21,776 bases of DNA, taken from Oligoflexia bacterium. Lineage in GTDB: Bacteria > Bdellovibrionota > UBA1018 > CAIMNF01. The notes under the pieces were generated by a model. It was not told the DNA's origin, made no database searches, and worked only from the letters and a program-made list of their open reading frames with translations. The DNA lies in contig CAIOKW010000226.1 in assembly GCA_903858975.1 (NCBI GenBank), positions 1 to 21,776 of the forward strand, written 5' to 3'. The position numbers were made by a program, and so were the translations under genes. This document shows, piece after piece, positions 7,958 through 14,722 of the stretch. Position 1 is the first letter of the stretch; every line of letters begins with the position of its first letter.

Positions 7958-8854
7958 ATGACACCACAAAAATGGGCTCGAGTTCTGCCGGTTCTGGCAT
8001 TGATCCTCGTCCAATTTATCTATGGTTTTAATTATGCAGCCGCGAAGGTGATCCTCGGGGTCTATCCCCCTATTCTTTGGGGGGCGGTTCGCCTCATGAT
8101 CGCGGCGGTGCTGATGTTCATTCTTGCTCGAATTTTATTGCCGTCAGAAAAACGACAGGTGAGTCGAGAGTTTTTCCTCCGCACTTTTTTCTATGGTTTG
8201 ATTGGTTTGGCTTTGAACCAGGCGTTTTTCTTAAAAGGCCTCAGTTACAGCACGACCACCAATTCTGCGATTTTGAATTCCATGATTCCCTTGTTCACGC
8301 TTTTTTTTGCAATTCTCATGGGCACAGAAAAGTTGAGTTTGCTCAGGGGCTTGAGTTTTTTTCTGGCCGTTTCAGGGGCGCTCGTCATTCGTGATCTTAA
8401 AGATTTTCAGATCACGAGCAACACCTTTAAAGGGGATTTATTCACGCTCCTCAATTGTGCGTGTCTTGCTTTGTTCTTTACCTTAAGTCAGAAATTCCTA
8501 AAAAGAACTTCTCCTTTATGGGCAACCGCTTGGATGTTCTTATTTGGTTCTTTGGTTCTATTTGGGCTGTCATTTCCAGATTGGGGGCAGATCGTTCCGG
8601 CCCATTTCAGTTTCAATTTTGGGGTGGCGGCGGCGTATAATATTCTCTTTGCCACCATGCTCGCGTACTTTTTGAATTCCTGGACGCTCACAAAAGTAAG
8701 GCCTTCATTGGTGGCCGTATTTATTTACTTTCAGCCTGTGATTGCAGTTTGTAGTGCATGGTTCTTGTTGGGGGAGCACCCGAGTCCACGCGTATTTATA
8801 GCGATGTTTTTGATTTTTTTGGGCGTGGGGCTTGGGATTCGGAGGAGAGTGTGA
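7958..8854 (+). CDS. EamA/DMT-family membrane transporter
   Basis: This is an inner-membrane transporter of the drug/metabolite superfamily with 298 residues, the usual length. It has two EamA repeats of about five hydrophobic segments each. The first repeat begins with LALILVQFIYGFNYAAAKV and contains NQAFFLKGLSYSTTTNSAIL-type sequence (about 88-108). The second begins near residue 150 and contains VAVFIYFQPVIAVCSAWFLL (252-271) followed by GEHPS, a typical EamA end pattern. Family members usually export amino acids or small metabolites, and the substrate cannot be predicted here. The ATG at 7958 is the first start in the frame and places the basic MTPQKWAR end before TM1. Its TGA overlaps the GTG of the RDD gene, so the two are translationally coupled. 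Confidence 0.9.
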   Translation: MTPQKWARVLPVLALILVQFIYGFNYAAAKVILGVYPPILWGAVRLMIAAVLMFILARILLPSEKRQVSREFFLRTFFYGLIGLALNQAFFLKGLSYSTTTNSAILNSMIPLFTLFFAILMGTEKLSLLRGLSFFLAVSGALVIRDLKDFQITSNTFKGDLFTLLNCACLALFFTLSQKFLKRTSPLWATAWMFLFGSLVLFGLSFPDWGQIVPAHFSFNFGVAAAYNILFATMLAYFLNSWTLTKVRPSLVAVFIYFQPVIAVCSAWFLLGEHPSPRVFIAMFLIFLGVGLGIRRRV

Positions 8855-9324
8855 CGGTAAGGTACGCTGGATTTTGGATTCGGGCCCTGGCGCATTTGAT
8901 TGATTTCGCAATTTGGAACTTAATTGAACTTGCGATTGAATATGGCATCGCAACGCCACTGCATTTAGCGACGGTGGCCCAACAGATTCTTGGGGTCGTC
9001 GTTTCTCTTGGAGTTCTTTACGCCTATTATGTGGAGTTGCCTCAGCGACGGGGGACCACTCTGGGTAAGGAGATCTTTGGAATTTATGTGGTGGATGGAA
9101 AGTCAGGAAAAAACTTCACCCGCAAGCAAGCGCTCGGAAGAATGTTTGCATATCTCTTGTCATATCTCATTGTAGGCTGTGGTTTTTTGATGGCCGCGTT
9201 TCATCCCCAAAAACTGGGATTGCATGATTTGCTCGCAGGCACAGTGAGTATCCGAAGAAAGAAGTCCGAAACTATTCCAGTTTCAGATCCCAAAGCTCAC
9301 GAGAAAACAGACGAAGCTCATTGA
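8851..9324 (+). CDS. RDD family membrane protein
   Basis: This is a small membrane protein of 157 residues with an RDD domain. The signature is visible as YAGFWIRALAHLIDFAIW (R11, D18) near the N-terminus, TTLGKEIFGIYVVD in the middle and LGLHDLLAGT (D126) near the C-terminus. About three hydrophobic segments lie at 14-30, 45-62 and 99-117. The frame is open further upstream, but the GTG at 8851 is the best start. It is preceded by a strong GGAGGA at 5-base spacing, forms a GTGA overlap with the transporter stop, and puts the RDD signature at residue 5. The last 20 residues are polar and look unconstrained. RDD proteins are poorly defined, with some reported as ion antiporters. Pairing with a DMT transporter suggests a joint transport role, which is inference. 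Confidence 0.85.
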   Translation: MTVRYAGFWIRALAHLIDFAIWNLIELAIEYGIATPLHLATVAQQILGVVVSLGVLYAYYVELPQRRGTTLGKEIFGIYVVDGKSGKNFTRKQALGRMFAYLLSYLIVGCGFLMAAFHPQKLGLHDLLAGTVSIRRKKSETIPVSDPKAHEKTDEAH

Positions 9325-9481
9325 GTCTTTTCCAGACATCTGCCTGATAGCCTTCTGGCGTATCAAAGCACTCTTGTTCGAGTTTCCAGAGGTCATGATG
9401 GAGTTGGTTCACGGCGATTTGAATGCCCTGGGTTTTAGCGACTTCAAGATATTTCTCTTTTGTGAACTCAGTTTCATTCAT
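9272..9481 (-). CDS. Small hypothetical protein, 69 residues
   Basis: The ATG is at 9481. The predicted protein is a charged helical polypeptide with four Trp-containing positions and the segment HDLWKLEQECFDTPEGYQAD, a composition more like a real small protein than a random frame. There is no signal peptide or membrane segment, so it is probably cytoplasmic. Its last 53 bases overlap, on the opposite strand, the 3' end of the RDD gene, whose own C-terminal tail is polar and low in constraint. No clear Shine-Dalgarno precedes the start. I do not recognise the family and the coding call is moderate. Confidence 0.5.
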   Translation of the reverse strand: MNETEFTKEKYLEVAKTQGIQIAVNQLHHDLWKLEQECFDTPEGYQADVWKRLNELRLFSRELWDLKLE

Positions 9482-9524
9482 AGGTATTTTTAAGACTAAA
9501 GGCTCATGTTAGACTTGTAAATAA

Positions 9525-10289
9525 GTGGCTCTGAAATTTGGATCTCTTTTTCTCGTTTTCATTTCCCAGCTTTGCCAGGCAGCCCCCATTTATTTGCCTG
9601 AGGACGAATTTACGCTCCCGCCCCTTTTTAGCCAGATCGCCAGCCAATCCGGATCCCCGGGTGATGGAATGAATGTGATCAGTTCAAAAAACCAAAGACG
9701 GCACGCCGTAAAGGGGGAGTGGTTTGACTACGGAGACTCCATGTCACTCCCTGAATCGCTTGCCTTTGAGGTGATTCACCGCGAAAATGTGAAATGGATT
9801 GGTGGGGGAGTCTTTCAGGGACAGGTCGCTCCATCTCCTTGGTCCAGACAGGACCCGGCGTATGAGGTGAGTTTGAAGCGGGGCTGGATGAAGGTTTGGA
9901 TTAAACCCGAGCCTGGAAAGCCAATCATCAGGATTACGACCCCCGATGAGGTTTTTATCGCCAAAGAGGCCGAGTTTTGGCTCAGTGTGCATACCGGAAA
10001 GACTGAACTCTACGTGGCCAAAGGGGAGGTGAAGCCCAAGTCTTCAGAGGTTCCCTATGGGCCCAGAACCTACCTGGTCAGGCAAACTTCGGGGGCCAAA
10101 GCCGGGTCGCGGGAATGGGATCCAGATGCGATTGAAGTGCAAATTGCAGGGTCTTTCCCTGCCCTGGGCCAGCTGATGACGAAGGCTCAGAAAGACTGGG
10201 ATTCGGGGAAGTCGGCACTCATTTACGCCACCTACCGAAAGCGCGGCTGGAGACAGGCGCATCGATTTAAAGGGGCCTCCGCAAAATGA
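9525..10289 (+). CDS. Secreted FecR-domain protein
   Basis: This protein has 254 residues. A signal peptide is clear: a basic MALK, a hydrophobic core FGSLFLVFISQL, and a probable cleavage after CQA (residue 19). The mature part contains a FecR-like beta domain at about 88-170. It carries LKRGWMKVWIK, IRITTPDEVFIAKEAEFWLSV and TELYVAKGEVK, the familiar order of strands in which a TP-x-x-V motif precedes a Thr/Glu-Phe-Trp strand and ends in a GEV turn. There is no FecI-type sigma factor or TonB receptor nearby, so this is a stand-alone extracytoplasmic FecR domain rather than a classical anti-sigma. The start is GTG at 9525, because a stop lies one codon upstream and no later Met keeps the signal peptide. 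A terminator follows the stop by 6 bases. Confidence 0.8.
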   Translation: MALKFGSLFLVFISQLCQAAPIYLPEDEFTLPPLFSQIASQSGSPGDGMNVISSKNQRRHAVKGEWFDYGDSMSLPESLAFEVIHRENVKWIGGGVFQGQVAPSPWSRQDPAYEVSLKRGWMKVWIKPEPGKPIIRITTPDEVFIAKEAEFWLSVHTGKTELYVAKGEVKPKSSEVPYGPRTYLVRQTSGAKAGSREWDPDAIEVQIAGSFPALGQLMTKAQKDWDSGKSALIYATYRKRGWRQAHRFKGASAK

Positions 10290-10295
10290 TCTAAA

Positions 10296-10322
10296 ATGAA
10301 CTTGCGAAGTTCATCTGTTTTT
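10296..10322 (+). terminator. Rho-independent terminator after the FecR-domain gene
   Basis: An exact 8-bp inverted repeat, ATGAACTT (10296-10303) and AAGTTCAT (10307-10314), surrounds a GCG loop. It is followed after three bases by TTTTT (10318-10322). It starts 6 bases after the TGA of the FecR-domain gene and ends 27 bases before the tRNA. The stem is fairly AT-rich, so it may be of moderate strength. Confidence 0.6.
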
Positions 10323-10349
10323 GATTAATCTAAGCACTCATAAAAATGT

Positions 10350-10425
<76 letters not shown>

Positions 10426-10526
10426 TTTTTATCTTTTCACAAAACTCTCAATCTCCACTCAAACCTCAGTTTCTTCTTTCAGAATTCTTTGCTCGTTAAA
10501 AAAAAGCGGGTTAGCCTCGAATTCCT

Positions 10527-11696
10527 ATGAAAAAGGTATTATTGATCGGTTGTGGGATGCAGGCCTACGGGGCTGCTTTAGACTTAATTAAATTCGGAAA
10601 CCCAGGCGAGTTGATCCTCGCAGATGCATTTCCAGAAATGATCACGAAGCTCACGGCCTTTCTTCAGAAACATGCATCACCCCAAAAGATTACGGCATTA
10701 AAATTAGATGCGGCAGACATTGATGCTACGGCAAAGGCAGCCCAGGGCTGCGACCTGATCCTGAATACCGCCCCTTATCAATATGCCGTCGACATCACGA
10801 AGGCTGCGATCCAGGCGAAAGTTCCCATGGTCGATCTCGGTGGCGACACTGATATGGTCTTAAAGCAGCTTGCCTTGTCGGATGAAGCGAAGGCGGCTGG
10901 GATTACCATCATTCCTGACTGTGGAATGGGTCCCGGAATGACCAACATTACAGTAGGCCATGCGATGGAGATCTTGGATTCAGCTGAAACCATCATTACT
11001 CGAGATGGCGGGATTCCCCTGAACCCCACACCGCCGCTCTTTTATCATCTCGTGTTTGCAATCGAGACGCTGACCAATGAATACACGGGCATGACCACTC
11101 AGATGAGAGATGGGAAAATGATTGAGATTGCGCCGATGATGGAGATCGAACAGTGTGACCTTCCTGTGGTTGGAAAAGTTGAAGCGACCCATGGAATGGG
11201 AATGCTCTCCACCCTGCCTTGGACCTATGAAGGTCGAGTGAAGAACCTTGAAAACAAGTTTGTTCGATATCCAGGACACCTCACGTTTTTGAAAACGCTT
11301 CGAGACGTTGGATTTTTCTCTCGTGAAGAAATTAAAACCGAAAAGGGGATGTTTCAACCGCGCGCAATGACGAAAGCCGTGATGGAAAAATTCCTGATGC
11401 CAAAAGGCGGCGAGAAAGACGTGTCCTTCATCCAAACGATTTCAGAGGGAACGAAGGACGGAAAGAAAGTTCAGATTGAACACTGGATCTGTGATTATTC
11501 AGATGCCCTTACGGGGCTGACGTCCATGCAGCGTACAACGGGGTTTACAGCATCGATTGTTGGGCAAATGATTGTTTCAGGTCGTTTGACTCAAAAAGGT
11601 GTGCTTCCACCTGAACTCGGAGTGCCGAAGATGCCATTTTTTGATGACATTCAAAAGAGAGGCTTCGAATTCAAGTGGTCACAAAAAGAAGTTTAG
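10527..11696 (+). CDS. Saccharopine dehydrogenase-family enzyme, probably lysine 6-dehydrogenase-like
   Basis: This is a cytoplasmic NAD(P)-dependent oxidoreductase of 389 residues. The Rossmann start is VLLIGCGMQAYGAA (4-17), with an acidic strand end at LADAFP (31-36). The block MVDLGGDTDMV (101-111), then IIPDCGMGPGMTN (128-140) and GGIPLNPTPPLFYHLVF (161-177), is characteristic of the saccharopine dehydrogenase C-terminal domain as found in lysine 6-dehydrogenases (L-lysine to allysine/piperideine-6-carboxylate). RTTGFTASIVGQM near the end is another shared element. The alternative is a saccharopine-forming or other amino-acid dehydrogenase of the same family, and no lysine-pathway gene nearby settles it. 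The ATG at 10527 is the first start and gives the canonical N-terminus. It is convergent with the helicase gene, 10 bases apart. Confidence 0.85.
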   Translation: MKKVLLIGCGMQAYGAALDLIKFGNPGELILADAFPEMITKLTAFLQKHASPQKITALKLDAADIDATAKAAQGCDLILNTAPYQYAVDITKAAIQAKVPMVDLGGDTDMVLKQLALSDEAKAAGITIIPDCGMGPGMTNITVGHAMEILDSAETIITRDGGIPLNPTPPLFYHLVFAIETLTNEYTGMTTQMRDGKMIEIAPMMEIEQCDLPVVGKVEATHGMGMLSTLPWTYEGRVKNLENKFVRYPGHLTFLKTLRDVGFFSREEIKTEKGMFQPRAMTKAVMEKFLMPKGGEKDVSFIQTISEGTKDGKKVQIEHWICDYSDALTGLTSMQRTTGFTASIVGQMIVSGRLTQKGVLPPELGVPKMPFFDDIQKRGFEFKWSQKEV

Positions 11697-11706
11697 AGCG
11701 TGTTGA

Positions 11707-12981
11707 TTAAAACGCGCGACGAGGCTTGAAAGTAGTTTTTTTGCGTTCCGCATTTTTTGAGGAAGCAAGAAAACCGCCTGGCTTACCAACGAGCGTTTCT
11801 GGTTTTGAAACTCTCATCGGTTGAGCAGCCTTCGAGGGACCTGCGCGATTCACGATTGCACCTTGAGGCTTTAAGCTCATATCAGCGCCTGGATTGGCTT
11901 TCTTAGAAAGTAATTTTTGGATTTCTTTCCAGAGTCCGCGCTCTTCTGGAGCGACTAAAGAGAGCGCTTCGCCTTCACGGCCTGCGCGAGCAGTCCGTCC
12001 GATACGATGGATATAATCCTCAGCCACTTGTGGAAGATCGTAGTTAATCACGTGTGCGACGTGATCAATGTCGATTCCTCGAGCGGCGATGTCGGTCGCC
12101 ACAAGAATTCGAACCGTTTCACTTCTGAAATCATCCAAAGCACGGGTCCTTTGTCCTTGGGAACGTCCGCCGTGGATACGGGCAACAGGAACTGCGTATT
12201 TCTCAAGGTAGCGAGCTAAACGATCCGTACGAGCTTGGGTTCTTGCGAAAATCAAAATGGATCCCTGGCGGGCATTGATTTCTTCCAAGATCGCGTTGTT
12301 TTTCTCGTCGCCTTTTAATTCTTTCGTTTTCTGTGTGATTTTTGGAGCCGCAGTTGAAACTGCGCCAATCTTAACTTGAACAGGATTTTCAAGAATGTTG
12401 CTCGTGATTTCCATGATGTTCGGTGGAAGGGTCGCCGAGAAAAGGAGGGTTTGATATTCATGTGGAAGGTGCTTAAAGATCTGACGGAGTTGGGGAGCAA
12501 AACCCATATCGAGCATGCGATCCGCTTCATCCAGAGTCAGAATTGAGAGTTTAGCCAAGGACACGGTTCTACGGTCCATATGGTCGAGAAGTCGACCGGG
12601 AGTCGCCACTACGATCTTGTATCCGCGAGCAAGCGCTCGAAGTTGGGGTTGCATAGACATTCCGCCGATCAAGCTCACGGTGCGAATGAGGGGAAGATGA
12701 AGCGTCAGCTGACGAATCACTTCAGAGACCTGAACGGCAAGTTCTCGAGTTGGAACGAGAATGAGCGCCATGGAGTCTTTTTTCTCAACGAGTTTAGAGA
12801 TCATGGGGATAGCAAATGCAGCCGTTTTTCCGGTTCCGGTTTGCGCACAAGCAAGAACGTCTCGACCGAGGAGTGCAGCGGGAATCGCTTCAGCTTGGAT
12901 CGGAGTGGGGGTTTCAAAAGACATGGCTTTTAATGCTTTTTCAATTTGTGGGGCAAGCGAAAGTTCGCTGAAGTTTTTCAA
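11707..12981 (-). CDS. rhlE: DEAD-box RNA helicase, RhlE type
   Basis: This is an ATP-dependent RNA helicase of 424 residues. Motifs in order are the Q motif with TPTPIQ (24-29), motif I AQTGTGKT (46-53), Ia PTREL (77-81), TPGR (127-130), II DEAD (151-154), III SAT (182-184), V ATDIAARGID (295-304) and VI HRIGRTARAG (325-334). A basic C-terminal tail rich in K, R and P follows (about 360-424), as in RhlE-like proteins that act on rRNA or in mRNA decay. I prefer the TTG at 12981, preceded by GGAG at 6-base spacing, which gives MKNFSELSLAP, the usual family start. The ATG at 13050 would add an odd hydrophobic 23-residue extension and lies next to the AT-rich stretch where a promoter would be expected. 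Confidence 0.93.
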   Translation of the reverse strand: MKNFSELSLAPQIEKALKAMSFETPTPIQAEAIPAALLGRDVLACAQTGTGKTAAFAIPMISKLVEKKDSMALILVPTRELAVQVSEVIRQLTLHLPLIRTVSLIGGMSMQPQLRALARGYKIVVATPGRLLDHMDRRTVSLAKLSILTLDEADRMLDMGFAPQLRQIFKHLPHEYQTLLFSATLPPNIMEITSNILENPVQVKIGAVSTAAPKITQKTKELKGDEKNNAILEEINARQGSILIFARTQARTDRLARYLEKYAVPVARIHGGRSQGQRTRALDDFRSETVRILVATDIAARGIDIDHVAHVINYDLPQVAEDYIHRIGRTARAGREGEALSLVAPEERGLWKEIQKLLSKKANPGADMSLKPQGAIVNRAGPSKAAQPMRVSKPETLVGKPGGFLASSKNAERKKTTFKPRRAF

Positions 12982-13151
12982 TGGATTCTCCAATTTGGAT
13001 AACTGCGAATTTGATTGAAAAGCAAAAAGGCAGAAGGTTAGTGCCCGCATCCTAGCATAAATATACTAAATAATGAAAATATAAATACCAGGGGCGACCC
13101 CGCGAGGAATCCCAAGTATTCCAAGTACTTGCCTAAGCTAGGGGCGGTGAA

Positions 13152-13571
13152 TTAACGTTCGTCTTCCTTCACTCCGCACTCCAGCATCTCCGCGCCATAG
13201 TAGGGATTTTGGATGTCGCCTTTCTTTTGAAGCCAAGAAGCTTTCTTCATCGGGCAATAAGCGAGTTCGGCTCCGTCCTGTGGATGCTTCTTAAACCAAG
13301 GAACCAGTTTCGCATTGAGCTTTTCAAACAGATCGCGTGCCTTTGCTAGGTCAGGTGCATTTTTGAGTGGGCTTGCAAGGCTCGCGGCCTCGTCCAGATG
13401 CTCGGCTTTCAAGGCCTTAGCTAAGAGGACCGCCTGTTCAGAGATTCCTTTAAAGGTATCTTTTGCCATGAGCGTTTGGATTTCAAGGTAAGGCTTAACA
13501 AACGATGCAGGGCCTTTTGCAAAAGTGGTGAGTGGAGCAAAGAGGAGTGCAATCAAAGCAATGGTTTTCAT
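13152..13571 (-). CDS. Small secreted DUF3347-domain protein
   Basis: This protein has 139 residues from the ATG at 13571. That start places a signal peptide, MKTIALIALLFAPLTTFA, at the very N-terminus; an upstream in-frame ATG at 13616 would bury it. The mature protein is a helical DUF3347 domain. Its end carries the diagnostic AYCPM (105-108 for YCPM region, C106), then a Trp-containing segment and IQNPYYGAEMLECG with C132. In the family this domain is often found with periplasmic adaptor or heavy-metal efflux proteins, and the Cys/Met positions suggest metal or copper binding. That is inference, and no efflux gene is nearby. The gene stands alone between the helicase and a second secreted protein, all on the minus strand. 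Confidence 0.8.
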   Translation of the reverse strand: MKTIALIALLFAPLTTFAKGPASFVKPYLEIQTLMAKDTFKGISEQAVLLAKALKAEHLDEAASLASPLKNAPDLAKARDLFEKLNAKLVPWFKKHPQDGAELAYCPMKKASWLQKKGDIQNPYYGAEMLECGVKEDER

Positions 13572-13652
13572 GGGCTCAAAATTAACTGGTTTTTGAAAAT
13601 AACTCAAGCAAGACAAGCCTCAATACGTGCCGCCTCATGTTCGTGAGGTTCA

Positions 13653-14612
13653 TTATTTCTTATAAAATTGAATGATGCCGTTTAAGTCGTGCTCGACTTC
13701 AGCAACGCTCATGGCTTTCACTTCGGATTCAGATCCGCGACACTCAACTCGGACCTGGTGGGGGCTGTGATTCCAATTATCAAAAACAAGTTCCACTTTA
13801 CCGTGTTTGACGCGATATTCGCGAAATGCAAACTTAGACCCTTTGATGTATTGGCTTTCAAGGGCTTCGTTAGCTTGGGAGACAAGTTTACAGCGATGAC
13901 CCACCATGAGTGGAGCATTGGTTTCTTCTGCATAAGCCTTGAGATTGGCGCCCAAGAGGAGTTGAATCCCCATCGTTCCTGGAAGTCCTGAACCAAACAC
14001 TCCATTAAAAAGAGAACCCTTTAGTTCTTGAAGTGAAAAAGAGTCACGAGGCTCCTGCACGATTTTTTTTGCTGAGGCCGCGAGTGAGGCTGGAATGCGA
14101 ACATGAAAGAGGTGGTTCGAAGAGGCTTCGAACTCAGATACCGACCACGATTGAATATTGGGGTGTGCGCAACTGAGCTCATACCGTTGAGCCGCGTGAT
14201 TGGCAGGATGAAGCAATATTTGAAGCGATTCAGACTGAAACGAAATCAGGTTCATGAAGAAGGCATTGCCGGCGGGCACGGATCCACCCTGAGTTTGATT
14301 GAGCGCCGAGGAGAGATAATTGGATCCAGCACTTTGAGCAAGGGAAGTATTTCGAATATAACAATGCGGTCCTAAATGGGCTTCGCCTCGCGCATTGAGC
14401 GGGATTTTGTTTTTAAAGGTGAGGGATGGGGTGTCGACTTGGGGCGCGCGCGCAGAACTTAAGGAGCGGCCTAATTTAGCCGGTGAGTTTTGAAATAGGA
14501 GGGTGAGCGGAATTTCAGATGAGGCCAAGTGGTTTGCCTGTGCTGCACTGAAGAGGTTGAATGAAAGAAGACTCATTACAACGAAAGCCGTTAAATTCTT
14601 CTGCTGTCCCAT
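13653..14612 (-). CDS. Secreted four-cysteine protein with apparent internal duplication
   Basis: This protein has 319 residues and is not recognised as a known family. A signal peptide is visible (MGQQKNLTAF, then a hydrophobic core to FSAAQA, cleavage near 26). The mature part has four Cys (84, 148, 241, 291). Two stretches, about 82-170 and 238-316, share an order of features. Each begins with a His-Cys or His-Arg-Cys segment (PHCYIRN, GHRCKLV). Each then has an Asn-His pair (PANHAAQ, NWNHSPH), a strand ending in Cys (YELSC, VRVEC) and SVSEFE or SVAEVE. This suggests a tandem repeat, each with its own disulfide. The ATG at 14612 lies in the arm of a perfect inverted repeat. The gene is 110 bases downstream of rpoN on the same strand. 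Confidence 0.75.
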   Translation of the reverse strand: MGQQKNLTAFVVMSLLSFNLFSAAQANHLASSEIPLTLLFQNSPAKLGRSLSSARAPQVDTPSLTFKNKIPLNARGEAHLGPHCYIRNTSLAQSAGSNYLSSALNQTQGGSVPAGNAFFMNLISFQSESLQILLHPANHAAQRYELSCAHPNIQSWSVSEFEASSNHLFHVRIPASLAASAKKIVQEPRDSFSLQELKGSLFNGVFGSGLPGTMGIQLLLGANLKAYAEETNAPLMVGHRCKLVSQANEALESQYIKGSKFAFREYRVKHGKVELVFDNWNHSPHQVRVECRGSESEVKAMSVAEVEHDLNGIIQFYKK

Positions 14613-14636
14613 ACTCCCTATAGAGCAGGGAGTATG
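14610..14636. repeat. Perfect 10-bp inverted repeat over the start codon of the 319-residue gene
   Basis: CATACTCCCT (14610-14619) and AGGGAGTATG (14627-14636) are exact reverse complements around a 7-base loop. On the minus strand the 3' arm contains both the purine-rich AGGGAG and the ATG at 14612-14610. If the transcript begins upstream, the ribosome entry site would be base-paired. Alternatively the palindrome could be an operator for a dimeric DNA-binding protein. Confidence 0.75.
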
Positions 14637-14639
14637 CCA
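14624..14639 (-). promoter_or_regulatory. Candidate sigma-54 (-24/-12) promoter
   Basis: The minus strand reads TGGCATACTCCCTGCT from 14639 to 14624. It has GG and GC exactly 10 bases apart, and it matches TGGCA at -24 and TGCT at -12, so nine of the ten most conserved positions fit. It lies in the short gap between rpoN and the 319-residue secreted gene, in the correct orientation. The predicted transcription start falls at or next to the ATG, so the message would be leaderless or nearly so, which weakens the call. It also overlaps the inverted repeat. Confidence 0.4.
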
Positions 14640-14722
14640 GCCATACGCGTTTTATCCGGATCTCAAATCCAAATTCGCAATGGAGTGTTCGGGGTGAGGC
14701 AAGCTGTCCAAGTTTTCGACGT

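Noticed and set aside
11697..11720. GCGT...ACGC repeat between the two convergent genes as a bidirectional terminator
   Set aside because: It has a four-base stem without flanking T-runs.
13051..13142. AT-rich stretch, a small GGGG/CCCC hairpin and a CAAGTA/TACTTG inverted repeat between the helicase and DUF3347 genes
   Set aside because: The arms are only 4-6 bp and no proper -35/-10 pair or T-run could be placed. It may hold the helicase promoter, but I cannot point to it.
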